Source: CAVHIG01 sp963636105
GTDB lineage: Bacteria > Bacillota > Clostridia > Peptostreptococcales > Anaerovoracaceae
Direction: 5' to 3'
Assembly: GCA_963636105.1 (NCBI GenBank)
Contig: CAVHIG010000038.1
Location: 1 to 19,646, forward strand
Length of the DNA: 19,646 nucleotides
Position numbers and translations under genes: made by a program
Notes under the pieces: generated by a model
Told to the model about the DNA's origin: nothing
The model's database searches: none
Seen by the model: only the letters and a program-made list of their open reading frames with translations
Part shown: positions 1 through 6,243 of the stretch, piece by piece
Numbering within the stretch: the first letter of the stretch is position 1
Layout: every line of letters starts with the position of its first letter

Positions 1-1051
1 GTATTACAAATGCAAACTGCGTAATACTGTTGCATACGATGTATGTCATTGCGGAGCCTCCGAAAAAGGAAAGGTAGCCCATTGCGAGAGTCATAATCGT
101 ACCCGAAACAATAGCTGAATTTCTCTTTCCGAGCCTTCTTGAAAACATAGGACATACAAATGCGCCGAGTGCTGAACAGAAGCCCTGTGCCGTTGTACTT
201 ACGGCAAGCATGCTGAAGTTTCCTGCTACGTAAGTAAAGTAGTATGCACCGAGAGCTCCGATTGTCTGCATAGTCGTGAAACGAAGCACGTCGGATACGA
301 GCAATACGGCAAGAAGCTTGTTTTTGAATGCGCCGATGATGATCTTGAACGGATTCTGCATGGACGCCTCGTTGTTTGCCTTGAAATCCGGATTGAATTT
401 ATCCACTTCTCTGAGTCCAAAGAAAAGGAAACCCTGTCCGATGAGAGCGATCACTGAGAACAGAATCTGAACTACTGTATAGCCGTCCACTCCGAGGCCG
501 TCAAAGAATGTAATGCAAGGAATGATGAGTGCGCCTGAAATCAAACGAGCTATGTTTTGTCCCTGAGTGATTCTCGATGAAAGTTTGTTTCTGTCCGCAG
601 CGTTGCTGCCTGCGATTCTCGGAATAAGTGCGTTTTGACCGAGCTGTACAAAGCTCATTCCTACTCCATAAGCCAGATAACCTACGCAAACAAATACCAT
701 TTTGATTGCGAGAGATATATTTGGATTGATAAAGCAGAGAGTGGAGCCGCCTGATACAAGAAGCGGTCCGTAAAGCAGCCAGGACCTATACTGTCCGAAA
801 CGCGGCTGCACCTTCTGAACGATAACTCCTGCGGCCGTGCCTACTACCAAGTCCAATATTCTGGATACGGTAAGTACTCCTGCCATGACTACCGCACTTA
901 CGAGCATCCTTTCTGTTACATAGAAGGATACGTAAGCGTTGATCATGGTATTTGCGACCATCTGACATAAGATTGCGATAAAATACAGCCAAGCGATCTT
1001 CGATACATTGTAGGTTGGAACCGCTTTTGAATTAGTGGTTTGATTGTTCAT
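1..1051 (-). CDS. GPH-family (MelB-like, MFS_2) sugar:cation symporter, C-terminus cut by window edge
   Basis: I read 350 codons from an ATG at 1051 down to base 1 without a stop; the C-terminus lies outside the window. An AAGGAGGT ribosome site sits 8 bases before the ATG. The protein is a string of hydrophobic segments and begins with a short polar tail followed by VSKIAWLYFIAIL. The segment VSRILDLVVGTAAG followed by RFGQYRSWLL matches the first cytoplasmic loop region of the glycoside-pentoside-hexuronide family, in which an Asp-containing helix precedes an R-G-R/Q-rich loop. Family members move sugars, glycosides or hexuronides with Na+ or H+ across the inner membrane; the substrate cannot be told here. 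The gene is divergent from a broken LysR gene, which may once have controlled it. I saw no convincing promoter upstream. The family call is firm at superfamily level and less sure for GPH against other MFS families. Confidence 0.8.
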   Translation of the reverse strand, partial: MNNQTTNSKAVPTYNVSKIAWLYFIAILCQMVANTMINAYVSFYVTERMLVSAVVMAGVLTVSRILDLVVGTAAGVIVQKVQPRFGQYRSWLLYGPLLVSGGSTLCFINPNISLAIKMVFVCVGYLAYGVGMSFVQLGQNALIPRIAGSNAADRNKLSSRITQGQNIARLISGALIIPCITFFDGLGVDGYTVVQILFSVIALIGQGFLFFGLREVDKFNPDFKANNEASMQNPFKIIIGAFKNKLLAVLLVSDVLRFTTMQTIGALGAYYFTYVAGNFSMLAVSTTAQGFCSALGAFVCPMFSRRLGKRNSAIVSGTIMTLAMGYLSFFGGSAMTYIVCNSITQFAFVI

Positions 1052-1115
1052 ACTTCTACCTCCTTGTTATATATCTAACTTTAGCATAGTTCACATTCCC
1101 TGCATAATTGTTAGT

Positions 1116-1128
1116 ATTCATAGTGAAT
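1116..1128. promoter_or_regulatory. Palindrome ATTCA-TAG-TGAAT in the transporter/LysR intergenic region
   Basis: A perfect 5-bp inverted repeat with a 3-base spacer lies between the two divergent genes, just upstream of the LysR promoter. LysR-type regulators commonly bind short dyads of the TTCA/TGAA kind in the divergent promoter region, so this may be the operator of the now broken regulator. The site is short, and the intergenic region is AT-rich, so chance is possible. Confidence 0.35.
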
Positions 1129-1151
1129 TATTACAAAAAGCTATAATTTCC

Positions 1152-1180
1152 TTGATTTATGTAAACCAGAATGATAAAAT
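1152..1180 (+). promoter_or_regulatory. Sigma-A type promoter for the LysR-type gene
   Basis: TTGATT (1152-1157) and TAAAAT (1175-1180) are separated by exactly 17 bases and point toward the LysR-type gene, giving a leader of about 75 bases. No experimental evidence; the match is 5 of 6 bases at both boxes. Confidence 0.5.
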
Positions 1181-1264
1181 TTAAACATAACTCTACAAAA
1201 TCGTTATTTTTCTGCCCAGGACATATATCGCAAATTTGTATCACGAAATCAAGGAGATCGTCAA

Positions 1265-1650
1265 ATGACACTGACTCAAATAAAATACTTTCTCAAAATT
1301 GTAGAGACCGGAAGCGTTTCAAGGGCATCAAAGGAGCTTTTTATTTCACAGCCGACTATAAGTCGCTCAATGGCGGCTTTGGAGGAGGAATTCGGTATCC
1401 AGCTTTTCCTGCGCAGCAAACCCGTCGTACTGACCGAAGCAGGTATCATATTTATGAAAAAAGCAGAGGGAATAGCTGCCTCAATACAGGATTTGAACGA
1501 TACCATGCAAGGTCTTTTAGGCTCAAAAAAAGCTTACGGAAGAGCATCCTTCCATAAGCATAGAAATATGTGATTTTCGTTCCACAAAAACATCCCTGCT
1601 CTCATCCGAGCCAGAATGCGATAAGGAGTCATCGTTTTTCTGAAAAAAAT
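1265..1650 (+). pseudogene. Broken LysR-type transcriptional regulator (HTH domain intact, effector domain lost)
   Basis: An AAGGAG site precedes the ATG at 1265. The reading frame gives 102 residues to a TGA at 1571-1573. Residues 1-60 are a textbook LysR winged helix-turn-helix: MTLTQIKYFLKIVETGSVSR, then a recognition helix region with SQPTISRSMAALEEEFG, then LFLRS and LTEAG. LysR proteins are normally about 300 residues with a two-lobe effector-binding domain, so about two thirds is absent. The coding signal ends near base 1550; after it, another frame (from about 1554) stays open for about 29 codons to a TGA near 1641, which fits a frameshift followed by a deletion. The fragment keeps a linker helix, so it might still dimerise and bind DNA, but without ligand control. 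The partner gene is probably the divergent transporter. Pseudogene status is my inference from length. Confidence 0.75.
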
Positions 1651-1685
1651 TCTCTTTTAATGAAAGACCTGTCAAATTGCAAAAA

Positions 1686-2333
1686 CTATAGCGTGCCGCT
1701 TTCCACCGCCGGTATCTCCAAAAGATCCGTAAGCGGGCAGGATAAGGCCTGCGCGAGTGCGAGCAGCGTCTCAGCTCTTGCGCAGTTTATATTTTTTTGC
1801 CGTTGCTCATACTGCTGTATCGTCCGCAGCGGCACACCCGATATTTTGGCGAGCTCACTTTGAGAAAGGCCTGCTTCTCTGCGCCGCTCTTTCAGATTTG
1901 TAAAGCGCTTTTGCACTGCATAGGCCTCATTCATCGCGTCCACAAACTGCATAATATCCATTTCGTGATATTTGGGATACATGGCGAGGACATCCTCTAT
2001 CGGGACTATGGAATTTATCTTCCCAAAGCTCAAGGCGGTATACCACTGATAATAGGCCAAGGCCCAGCCGGCCCAATATTCCGGACTGCGGTTTGATGTA
2101 AAACGCGGCTCTGTCGAGCTTGTGCACGTTATGTCGTAGGCAAGCTCTATCCCTGACTTTCCGGCCAAAAGCGTCGCATCGCCGCGTTCGAATTTTGCGG
2201 CATATTCCGACTCACAAAAGTCTCTATAAAACCCGCATATCTCCAGCTTCAGGTCATACACGGCAAAATCGAGCATACGCCCGAGCAAAGCCCTCGCTCT
2301 TTCCAAATACAATTTATCGTAAGCGCGGATCAT
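1686..2333 (-). CDS. XRE-family HTH protein with a conserved N-terminal domain, partner of the DUF3990 gene
   Basis: 215 residues. The C-terminal part (about 146-206) is a Cro/XRE helix-turn-helix: LKERRREAGLSQSELAKISG, then a turn and VPLRTIQQYEQRQ, then a LLALAQAL helix and DLLE. The first 140 residues form a separate domain I cannot name, with the Trp/Tyr-rich stretch PEYWAGWALAYYQWYTAL (about 84-101); I recall similar Clostridia proteins next to DUF3990 genes, but cannot search. The ATG lies inside the last codons of the upstream DUF3990 gene (20-base overlap) and uses an AGGAG in that gene, so translation is coupled. The layout, a small enzyme-like protein followed by a DNA-binding protein, resembles type II toxin-antitoxin pairs, and this protein would be the antitoxin and autorepressor; a palindrome in the operon promoter is a fitting operator. 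Family is firm, role is inferred. Confidence 0.75.
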   Translation of the reverse strand: MIRAYDKLYLERARALLGRMLDFAVYDLKLEICGFYRDFCESEYAAKFERGDATLLAGKSGIELAYDITCTSSTEPRFTSNRSPEYWAGWALAYYQWYTALSFGKINSIVPIEDVLAMYPKYHEMDIMQFVDAMNEAYAVQKRFTNLKERRREAGLSQSELAKISGVPLRTIQQYEQRQKNINCARAETLLALAQALSCPLTDLLEIPAVESGTL

Positions 2334-2988
2334 CAGCCCTCATCTCCTCATCCATAATCTGTGTAATATAGATATCGCCCCGCTGCCGTCTGTTCTTCTC
2401 CGTGTCGAAATAATCTCGCCTCGCACGCTTATCTCTGTTTTCCTTTTTCGGGAACCATTCATCCGCCGCCGCGCGCTCAGCACCGATATATTGCAGTCTT
2501 TCAAAGGCTCTGCGACTTTTCAAGACGATCTGCTCGCCCAAATTGCCCAATTTCATGGCATTCGCCAGCTGCCGGTATGATATCGCACCGCTTATAAAAT
2601 CCTGCGCAAAAGAAAAATAGCTGTCATCCGCCCGATAACCGATGATGACATCGTACTTCTTATACTCCACTCCGAAAAATTCCGAGATATACTCTTTTGC
2701 TTCTGCCGCCAACGGCGAGGGCATATCGAAATGCCTATTTTCGAGCAAAAGCGAAAGCCAGTGTAAGACGGTAAAATTCTCATCATTCAGGTTTAAAATC
2801 GACAAACCGGAATCATCTATCATATATTTATTTGCGTATCCGTCCCTCCTCAGATCCACGGCCCATTCAAACGCAAGGCCGATATCCTCGGTACAATAAA
2901 ATCCCAGTCCGTAATCATTATATTTTTTTCCCTTACCAAATGTCGGGATTTCAATAATATCCTTCGAGCCGTGATAAATAATCCTCAT
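2314..2988 (-). CDS. DUF3990 family protein, likely ADP-ribosyltransferase-fold enzyme / toxin candidate
   Basis: 224 residues from the ATG at 2988. A longer in-frame ATG at 3063 is open, but it would lie upstream of the promoter found here; 2988 has an AGGAG site 7 bases before it and begins with MRIIYHGSKDII, which is how the DUF3990 family starts. Family marks: IYHGS (4-8), GLGFYCTED (28-36) followed by AFEWA, then YDVIIGYRADDSYF (112-125) and LGNLGEQIVLKS (147-158). The spacing H6...Y31...E152 resembles the H-Y-E triad of diphtheria-toxin/PARP-like ADP-ribosyltransferases; Pfam places DUF3990 near that fold as far as I recall. The tail (about 175-224) is charged and basic. It is the first gene of a two-gene operon with the HTH protein. 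No signal peptide. Toxin role is inference; target unknown. Confidence 0.75.
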   Translation of the reverse strand: MRIIYHGSKDIIEIPTFGKGKKYNDYGLGFYCTEDIGLAFEWAVDLRRDGYANKYMIDDSGLSILNLNDENFTVLHWLSLLLENRHFDMPSPLAAEAKEYISEFFGVEYKKYDVIIGYRADDSYFSFAQDFISGAISYRQLANAMKLGNLGEQIVLKSRRAFERLQYIGAERAAADEWFPKKENRDKRARRDYFDTEKNRRQRGDIYITQIMDEEMRADDPRLR

Positions 2989-3030
2989 ATCCCATCTCCT
3001 CATCGCAAAACGCAAAAGTCTCTTTTCTAA

Positions 3031-3059
3031 AGTATACTCCCAAAGGAGTATAAAGTCAA
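3031..3059 (-). promoter_or_regulatory. Promoter of the DUF3990-HTH operon with embedded palindromic operator
   Basis: On the minus strand TTGACT (3059-3054) and TATACT (3036-3031) are separated by exactly 17 bases, a strong sigma-A match. A perfect inverted repeat TATACTCC-N4-GGAGTATA occupies 3033-3052, so one arm covers most of the -10 box and the other lies in the spacer. A protein bound there would block RNA polymerase. The promoter is about 45 bases upstream of the ATG at 2988. The HTH protein encoded second in the operon is the natural candidate to bind it. The promoter and repeat are seen directly; the repressor link is inferred. Confidence 0.7.
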
Positions 3060-3087
3060 GCATGCCTGTGGCAAGTCAGCGAATCTT

Positions 3088-3315
3088 AATTTTGTAGAGG
3101 CTCCGTGCAAGCAATACCTTAATGATTTGTTTAATTCAGTGCAGCTGAAGGATACTGTAAAACATAATAACATTCGAGATGTCGATATGCTTGAACGTAT
3201 TATTTCCTACGTAATTGCAAACGTTGGCAGGACATTTTCCGCAAATTCGATTGCGAAATTTCTAAAAAAGGAAATCGACTTTGTCTGCGAAAGGCATGGA
3301 GAAAAGCTCTATGGC
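3088..3315 (+). pseudogene. Remnant of a DUF4143 AAA+-type ATPase, truncated and internally deleted
   Basis: A plus-strand frame reads QYLNDLFNSVQLKDTVKHNN then IRDVDMLERIISYVIANVG and SANSIAKFLK. This is the region after the ATPase core in the large family of AAA ATPases with a DUF4143 domain. It is followed directly by KKEIDFVCERHGEKLY, which in intact members lies near the C-terminus, roughly 130 residues further on. So a middle segment has been lost without breaking the frame, at about 3262-3270 in an A-rich stretch. The N-terminal P-loop ATPase part is missing, no start or ribosome site is present, and similarity stops near 3315, at the 3' end of the his operon genes on the other strand. 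The identification is from memory of the family. Confidence 0.65.
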
Positions 3316-3878
3316 ATCCTTGATAGGTATTGGCCGCCGTTTTCTTTGAGCCATTTTTGGCATTTCTTGTAATTTGGGAAGGCTCGCTCCACCTCTGCAT
3401 AAAATTCCGCGGAGTGATCCATATGCTTTCTGTGGCACAGCTCATGGACGACCACACTATCTATGACCTCATCCGGAAAGAGCATCAGCAAGCAATTGAA
3501 GTTCAGATTGCCATTACTTGAGCAGCTTCCCCAGCGCGTGCGCTGATTTCTGATTGTGATCCGCCGGTAATCAACGCCTATTATCGAAGCATAATGCTCC
3601 ACCTTTTTCGGAATCACCTCCACTGCTTTCTCCCCAAGCGCCTCTATCTCCTCGAGCGAGAAGAACCCAAGCTGTTTCCGCTGCGCAAGACGCTCCTCAA
3701 GTATCGCCAGATGCTTGACAATCCACTCGTTTCTCTCGGATAAAAACTCTCTGATTTCCTCCTCGCTCATACGATATGGCGCGCGCACAAAAATCCCTGC
3801 CTCCTTGATTTCAAGCGCCACGGTCTTGCGATTGCTCCTTATTATCTCCACCTTCATCCCATTGAAAGTTATGACCAT
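3309..3878 (-). CDS. YgjP/M48-like zinc metalloprotease (DUF45), last gene of the his operon
   Basis: 189 residues. The core motif HELCH (145-149) is the zinc-binding HExxH, followed by KHMDHSAEFY whose His155 is the likely third ligand. RTRWGSCS (113-120) is the other hallmark of the YgjP/DUF45 (WLM-related) family. The N-terminal part is the usual all-beta/helical region starting VITFNGMKVEIIRSNRKTV. It starts 14 bases after the hisJ stop; an AAGGAG site overlaps that stop codon region, so the gene belongs to the his transcript. Proteins of this family are sometimes called metal-dependent hydrolases; in other bacteria they sit near restriction systems or alone, and a link with histidine synthesis is not known to me. 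Co-transcription may simply be a read-through passenger. Confidence 0.85.
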   Translation of the reverse strand: MVITFNGMKVEIIRSNRKTVALEIKEAGIFVRAPYRMSEEEIREFLSERNEWIVKHLAILEERLAQRKQLGFFSLEEIEALGEKAVEVIPKKVEHYASIIGVDYRRITIRNQRTRWGSCSSNGNLNFNCLLMLFPDEVIDSVVVHELCHRKHMDHSAEFYAEVERAFPNYKKCQKWLKENGGQYLSRMP

Positions 3879-3892
3879 TTTACAAACTCCTT

Positions 3893-4678
3893 CTAAAACA
3901 TCTTCCTCAGAAATTGACCCACAGTCTCCTTTGCGTGGCTGTCGCTTGAGCAGATGAAGCGCCCGCCCTTTTCGCGGATGTAACTGCGTATGCCCTCCGA
4001 AGGGTAAGGTGTAGTGCGGTAGCCGCGGCTTATCGCGCCATAGTTTATTTCGAAAACCCGGCAGCCATCCGCTATAAGCGCATCGACCGCACGCCGATAG
4101 GCTGCCACATAGCGAGGATGTCTCTCATCAAAAAGCGGCTCCTGTTCGTTAAACTTCGTGAGTAAATCAAAATGTCCCACAAAATCGCAGCCGGTCTTCC
4201 TATACACCTGAGCCACATTTTCAAAATATGCCTCGCAAAGCGCGAGCATATCTCCGCCGAAGTGCTTCCCTGCGGCCTCACGCAAAAGCTCGGCCGTTTC
4301 ATCCATATAAATATACTCGCCGCCTACGAAAATATGATGCACTGAGCCGATGACATAATCGTAGCCCTCCGCCGGAAGCTCCGTATGAAAATCCTGCTCG
4401 ATTCCGCAAAGTATGTCTATCTGCCCTGAAAATTCAGCCTTGAGCGCATTTATCGCGGCCTTGTATTCCGCCGCGCTGTCCTTTGGAAGGCACCACTCCT
4501 TGTCGCACTCTATGTAGGAATGATCCGAAAATCCGAGCGTCTTTATCCCCTTGTCGATGGCCGCAAGCACGATGTCGCGCGGGCTGTCCGCTCCGTCGCT
4601 GAAATTCGAATGCACATGCAAGTCAAAAGGCGCCGCGAGCGCCTTTTCCCAAAATTCCAAATTTTTTCCAATACTCAT
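3893..4678 (-). CDS. hisJ: Histidinol-phosphatase, PHP family
   Basis: 261 residues, about the normal length for this family. It removes phosphate from L-histidinol phosphate, the eighth step of histidine synthesis, in the cytoplasm. PHP-domain metal-binding motifs are all present: DLHVHSNFSDG (19-29), LGFSDHSY (48-55), GIEQDFH (92-98), SVHH (112-115), VGHFD (167-171) and SSDSH (244-248). This is the monofunctional phosphatase type of Bacillus (HisJ) and Lactococcus (HisK), unrelated to the HAD phosphatase of the E. coli HisB. Its ATG shares one base with the stop codon of hisIE (TAATG), giving translational coupling. With the other nine his genes it completes the pathway, and hisB here lacks a phosphatase domain, so this gene is required for the pathway to close. 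Confidence 0.93.
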   Translation of the reverse strand: MSIGKNLEFWEKALAAPFDLHVHSNFSDGADSPRDIVLAAIDKGIKTLGFSDHSYIECDKEWCLPKDSAAEYKAAINALKAEFSGQIDILCGIEQDFHTELPAEGYDYVIGSVHHIFVGGEYIYMDETAELLREAAGKHFGGDMLALCEAYFENVAQVYRKTGCDFVGHFDLLTKFNEQEPLFDERHPRYVAAYRRAVDALIADGCRVFEINYGAISRGYRTTPYPSEGIRSYIREKGGRFICSSDSHAKETVGQFLRKMF

Positions 4679-5385
4679 TATACCATTTTCTCCTGCTTTA
4701 CCTTGTGATCTATCACGTGACGCGATGCAAGCTCCGCAGTGATATCATCCAGCGAAATACCTGCTTCTGTCATAAGTACCATTACATGGTAAGCAAGGTC
4801 CGCGATTTCATACACCGTCTCACGCTTGTCCTCAGCCTTTGCCGCGATGATGACCTCTGTGGACTCCTCGCCCACCTTCTTCAAAATCTTATCCAGACCC
4901 TTCTCAAAAAGATAAGTCGTATACGAGCCTTCCTTTGGCGAGGTCTTTCTGCCCTTTATCAGCTCCATGAGGCCTTCATATGTAAACGGCGCCGCCTCTC
5001 CGTCAGCTTCCTGTTCCTTGCAAGCCGCTGCGGCACATGCGGATTCCGCAGGAGAGCCCGCCTTTTCAAATAGCGGCTGCTCAAAGCAGGAAAATGTTCC
5101 CAGGTGGCAGGCCGGGCCGTCAGGATTTACCATAACTACCAGCGCGTCCTTGTCGCAATCTGCCGTAATCGAAACGATGTGCTGATAATTCCCGCTGGTC
5201 TCGCCCTTCAGCCAAAGCTCCTGCCTGGACCTGCTCCAAAAACAGGTCAGCCCCTTCTCCATCGAAATTTCAAGGCTCTCGCGATTCATATATGCCAGTG
5301 TAAGCACCCTCTTGCTCTCCGCATCCACCACTATCGCAGGTATAAGCCCCTTCTCGTCAAATTTCAGTTCATCTATATTAAGCAT
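4678..5385 (-). CDS. hisIE: Bifunctional phosphoribosyl-AMP cyclohydrolase / phosphoribosyl-ATP pyrophosphatase
   Basis: 235 residues in two domains, catalysing steps 3 and 2 of histidine synthesis. The N-terminal HisI half (about 1-105) has FWSRSRQELWLKGETSGN (49-66), DCDKDA (76-81) and ACHLGTFSCF (92-101), the Cys/His/Asp metal-binding set. The C-terminal HisE half (about 135-225) has KGLDKILKKVGEESTEVIIA (162-181) and ADLAYH (195-200), the MazG-like acidic helices. Between them, residues 107-133 are a low-complexity Ala/Glu/Cys linker longer than the usual short joint. Start: ATG at 5385 with an AAGGAGA site 8 bases upstream. The gene lies 99 bases after hisF, across a long hairpin, the widest gap in the downstream half of the operon. 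Confidence 0.95.
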   Translation of the reverse strand: MLNIDELKFDEKGLIPAIVVDAESKRVLTLAYMNRESLEISMEKGLTCFWSRSRQELWLKGETSGNYQHIVSITADCDKDALVVMVNPDGPACHLGTFSCFEQPLFEKAGSPAESACAAAACKEQEADGEAAPFTYEGLMELIKGRKTSPKEGSYTTYLFEKGLDKILKKVGEESTEVIIAAKAEDKRETVYEIADLAYHVMVLMTEAGISLDDITAELASRHVIDHKVKQEKMV

Positions 5386-5418
5386 ATTCTTATTCTCCTT
5401 GTTTTCAATACGCAGTGA

Positions 5419-5478
5419 GGCCTAAGCTACCCTCGGAACCATGTGTAAGTCATTTGGTTCCGAGGGTAGGTGTAGGCC
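5419..5478. repeat. Long inverted repeat (hairpin) between hisF and hisIE
   Basis: Two perfect 15-base arms (5427-5441 and 5455-5469, core CCTCGGAACCA) flank a 13-base loop. The stem continues beyond a small internal bulge with six more paired bases (GGCCTA 5419-5424 with TAGGCC 5473-5478). In the minus-strand transcript it forms right after the hisF stop and 34 bases before the hisIE start. There is no U-tract, so it is not a normal intrinsic terminator. It could be an mRNA processing or stability element, or a small mobile repeat of the MITE/REP kind. Confidence 0.85.
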
Positions 5479-5484
5479 GAACCA

Positions 5485-6243
5485 CTAAGCTCTCGCCGGA
5501 ATCCCCGCAGCCTTCATTTCCTTCTTCAAATCCGAAATCGCGACCTCGCCAAAGTGGAATATCGAAGCCGCAAGCCCCGCGTCCACCTTCGGCACGCTCC
5601 TAAAAAGCGTGATAAAGTCCTCAATGCAGCCCGCGCCGCCCGACGCTATCACAGGCACGGACACCGCCTCGCACACCTTTGAAAGCATTTCAAGATCAAA
5701 GCCCTTCTTTACACCGTCGGTGTCGATGGAATTCACCACAACCTCGCCCGCGCCGCTATCCACGCAGCGCTTTATCCACTCGATAGCCTCCATTCCGGTA
5801 TTTTCTCTTCCGCCCTTCGCAAACACGCGAAAGCTTCCGTCCACGCGCTTCACATCCACAGAAAGCACCACACATTGGTCGCCGTAAAGCCGCGCCGCTT
5901 CCTCGATAAGTCCCGGATTTCGAATCGCTCCGGAATTTACGCTGACCTTGTCCGCACCGCATTTCAGCACACGGTCAAAATCCTCTATCGTATTTATGCC
6001 TCCGCCCACCGTAAGCGGAATGAATACACGCCTTGCCGTCTCGCAAAGTATGTCCGTAAAGAGCTTGCGCCCTTCAGAGGAGGCAGTAATGTCATAAAAT
6101 ACCAGTTCGTCTGCCCCGTTTTTTGTATAAAACTCCGCCAGCTCCACCGGAGAGGACACATCGCGCAGACCTGCGAAGTTTACGCCCTTCACAACGCGCC
6201 CGTCTCTCACGTCCAGGCAGGGGATTATTCTTTTCGTAATCAT
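5485..6243 (-). CDS. hisF: Imidazole glycerol phosphate synthase, cyclase subunit
   Basis: 252 residues, standard length, an (alpha/beta)8 barrel. It takes ammonia from HisH and converts PRFAR to imidazole glycerol phosphate and AICAR. Catalytic Asp11 is in PCLDVRDG and Asp130 in LSVDVKR. Phosphate-binding turns TVGGGI (78-83) and ASGGAG near the C-terminal end are in place, as is NSIDTDGVKKG. The ATG overlaps the hisA stop by four bases (ATGA), with a GGAGGTG site inside the end of hisA. Works as a heterodimer with the hisH product, encoded two genes upstream. Confidence 0.97.
   Translation of the reverse strand: MITKRIIPCLDVRDGRVVKGVNFAGLRDVSSPVELAEFYTKNGADELVFYDITASSEGRKLFTDILCETARRVFIPLTVGGGINTIEDFDRVLKCGADKVSVNSGAIRNPGLIEEAARLYGDQCVVLSVDVKRVDGSFRVFAKGGRENTGMEAIEWIKRCVDSGAGEVVVNSIDTDGVKKGFDLEMLSKVCEAVSVPVIASGGAGCIEDFITLFRSVPKVDAGLAASIFHFGEVAISDLKKEMKAAGIPARA

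Noticed and set aside
2989..3063. Longer start for the DUF3990 gene (25 extra residues)
   Set aside because: This stretch contains the promoter and palindrome; the ATG at 2988 has a proper ribosome site and matches the family N-terminus.
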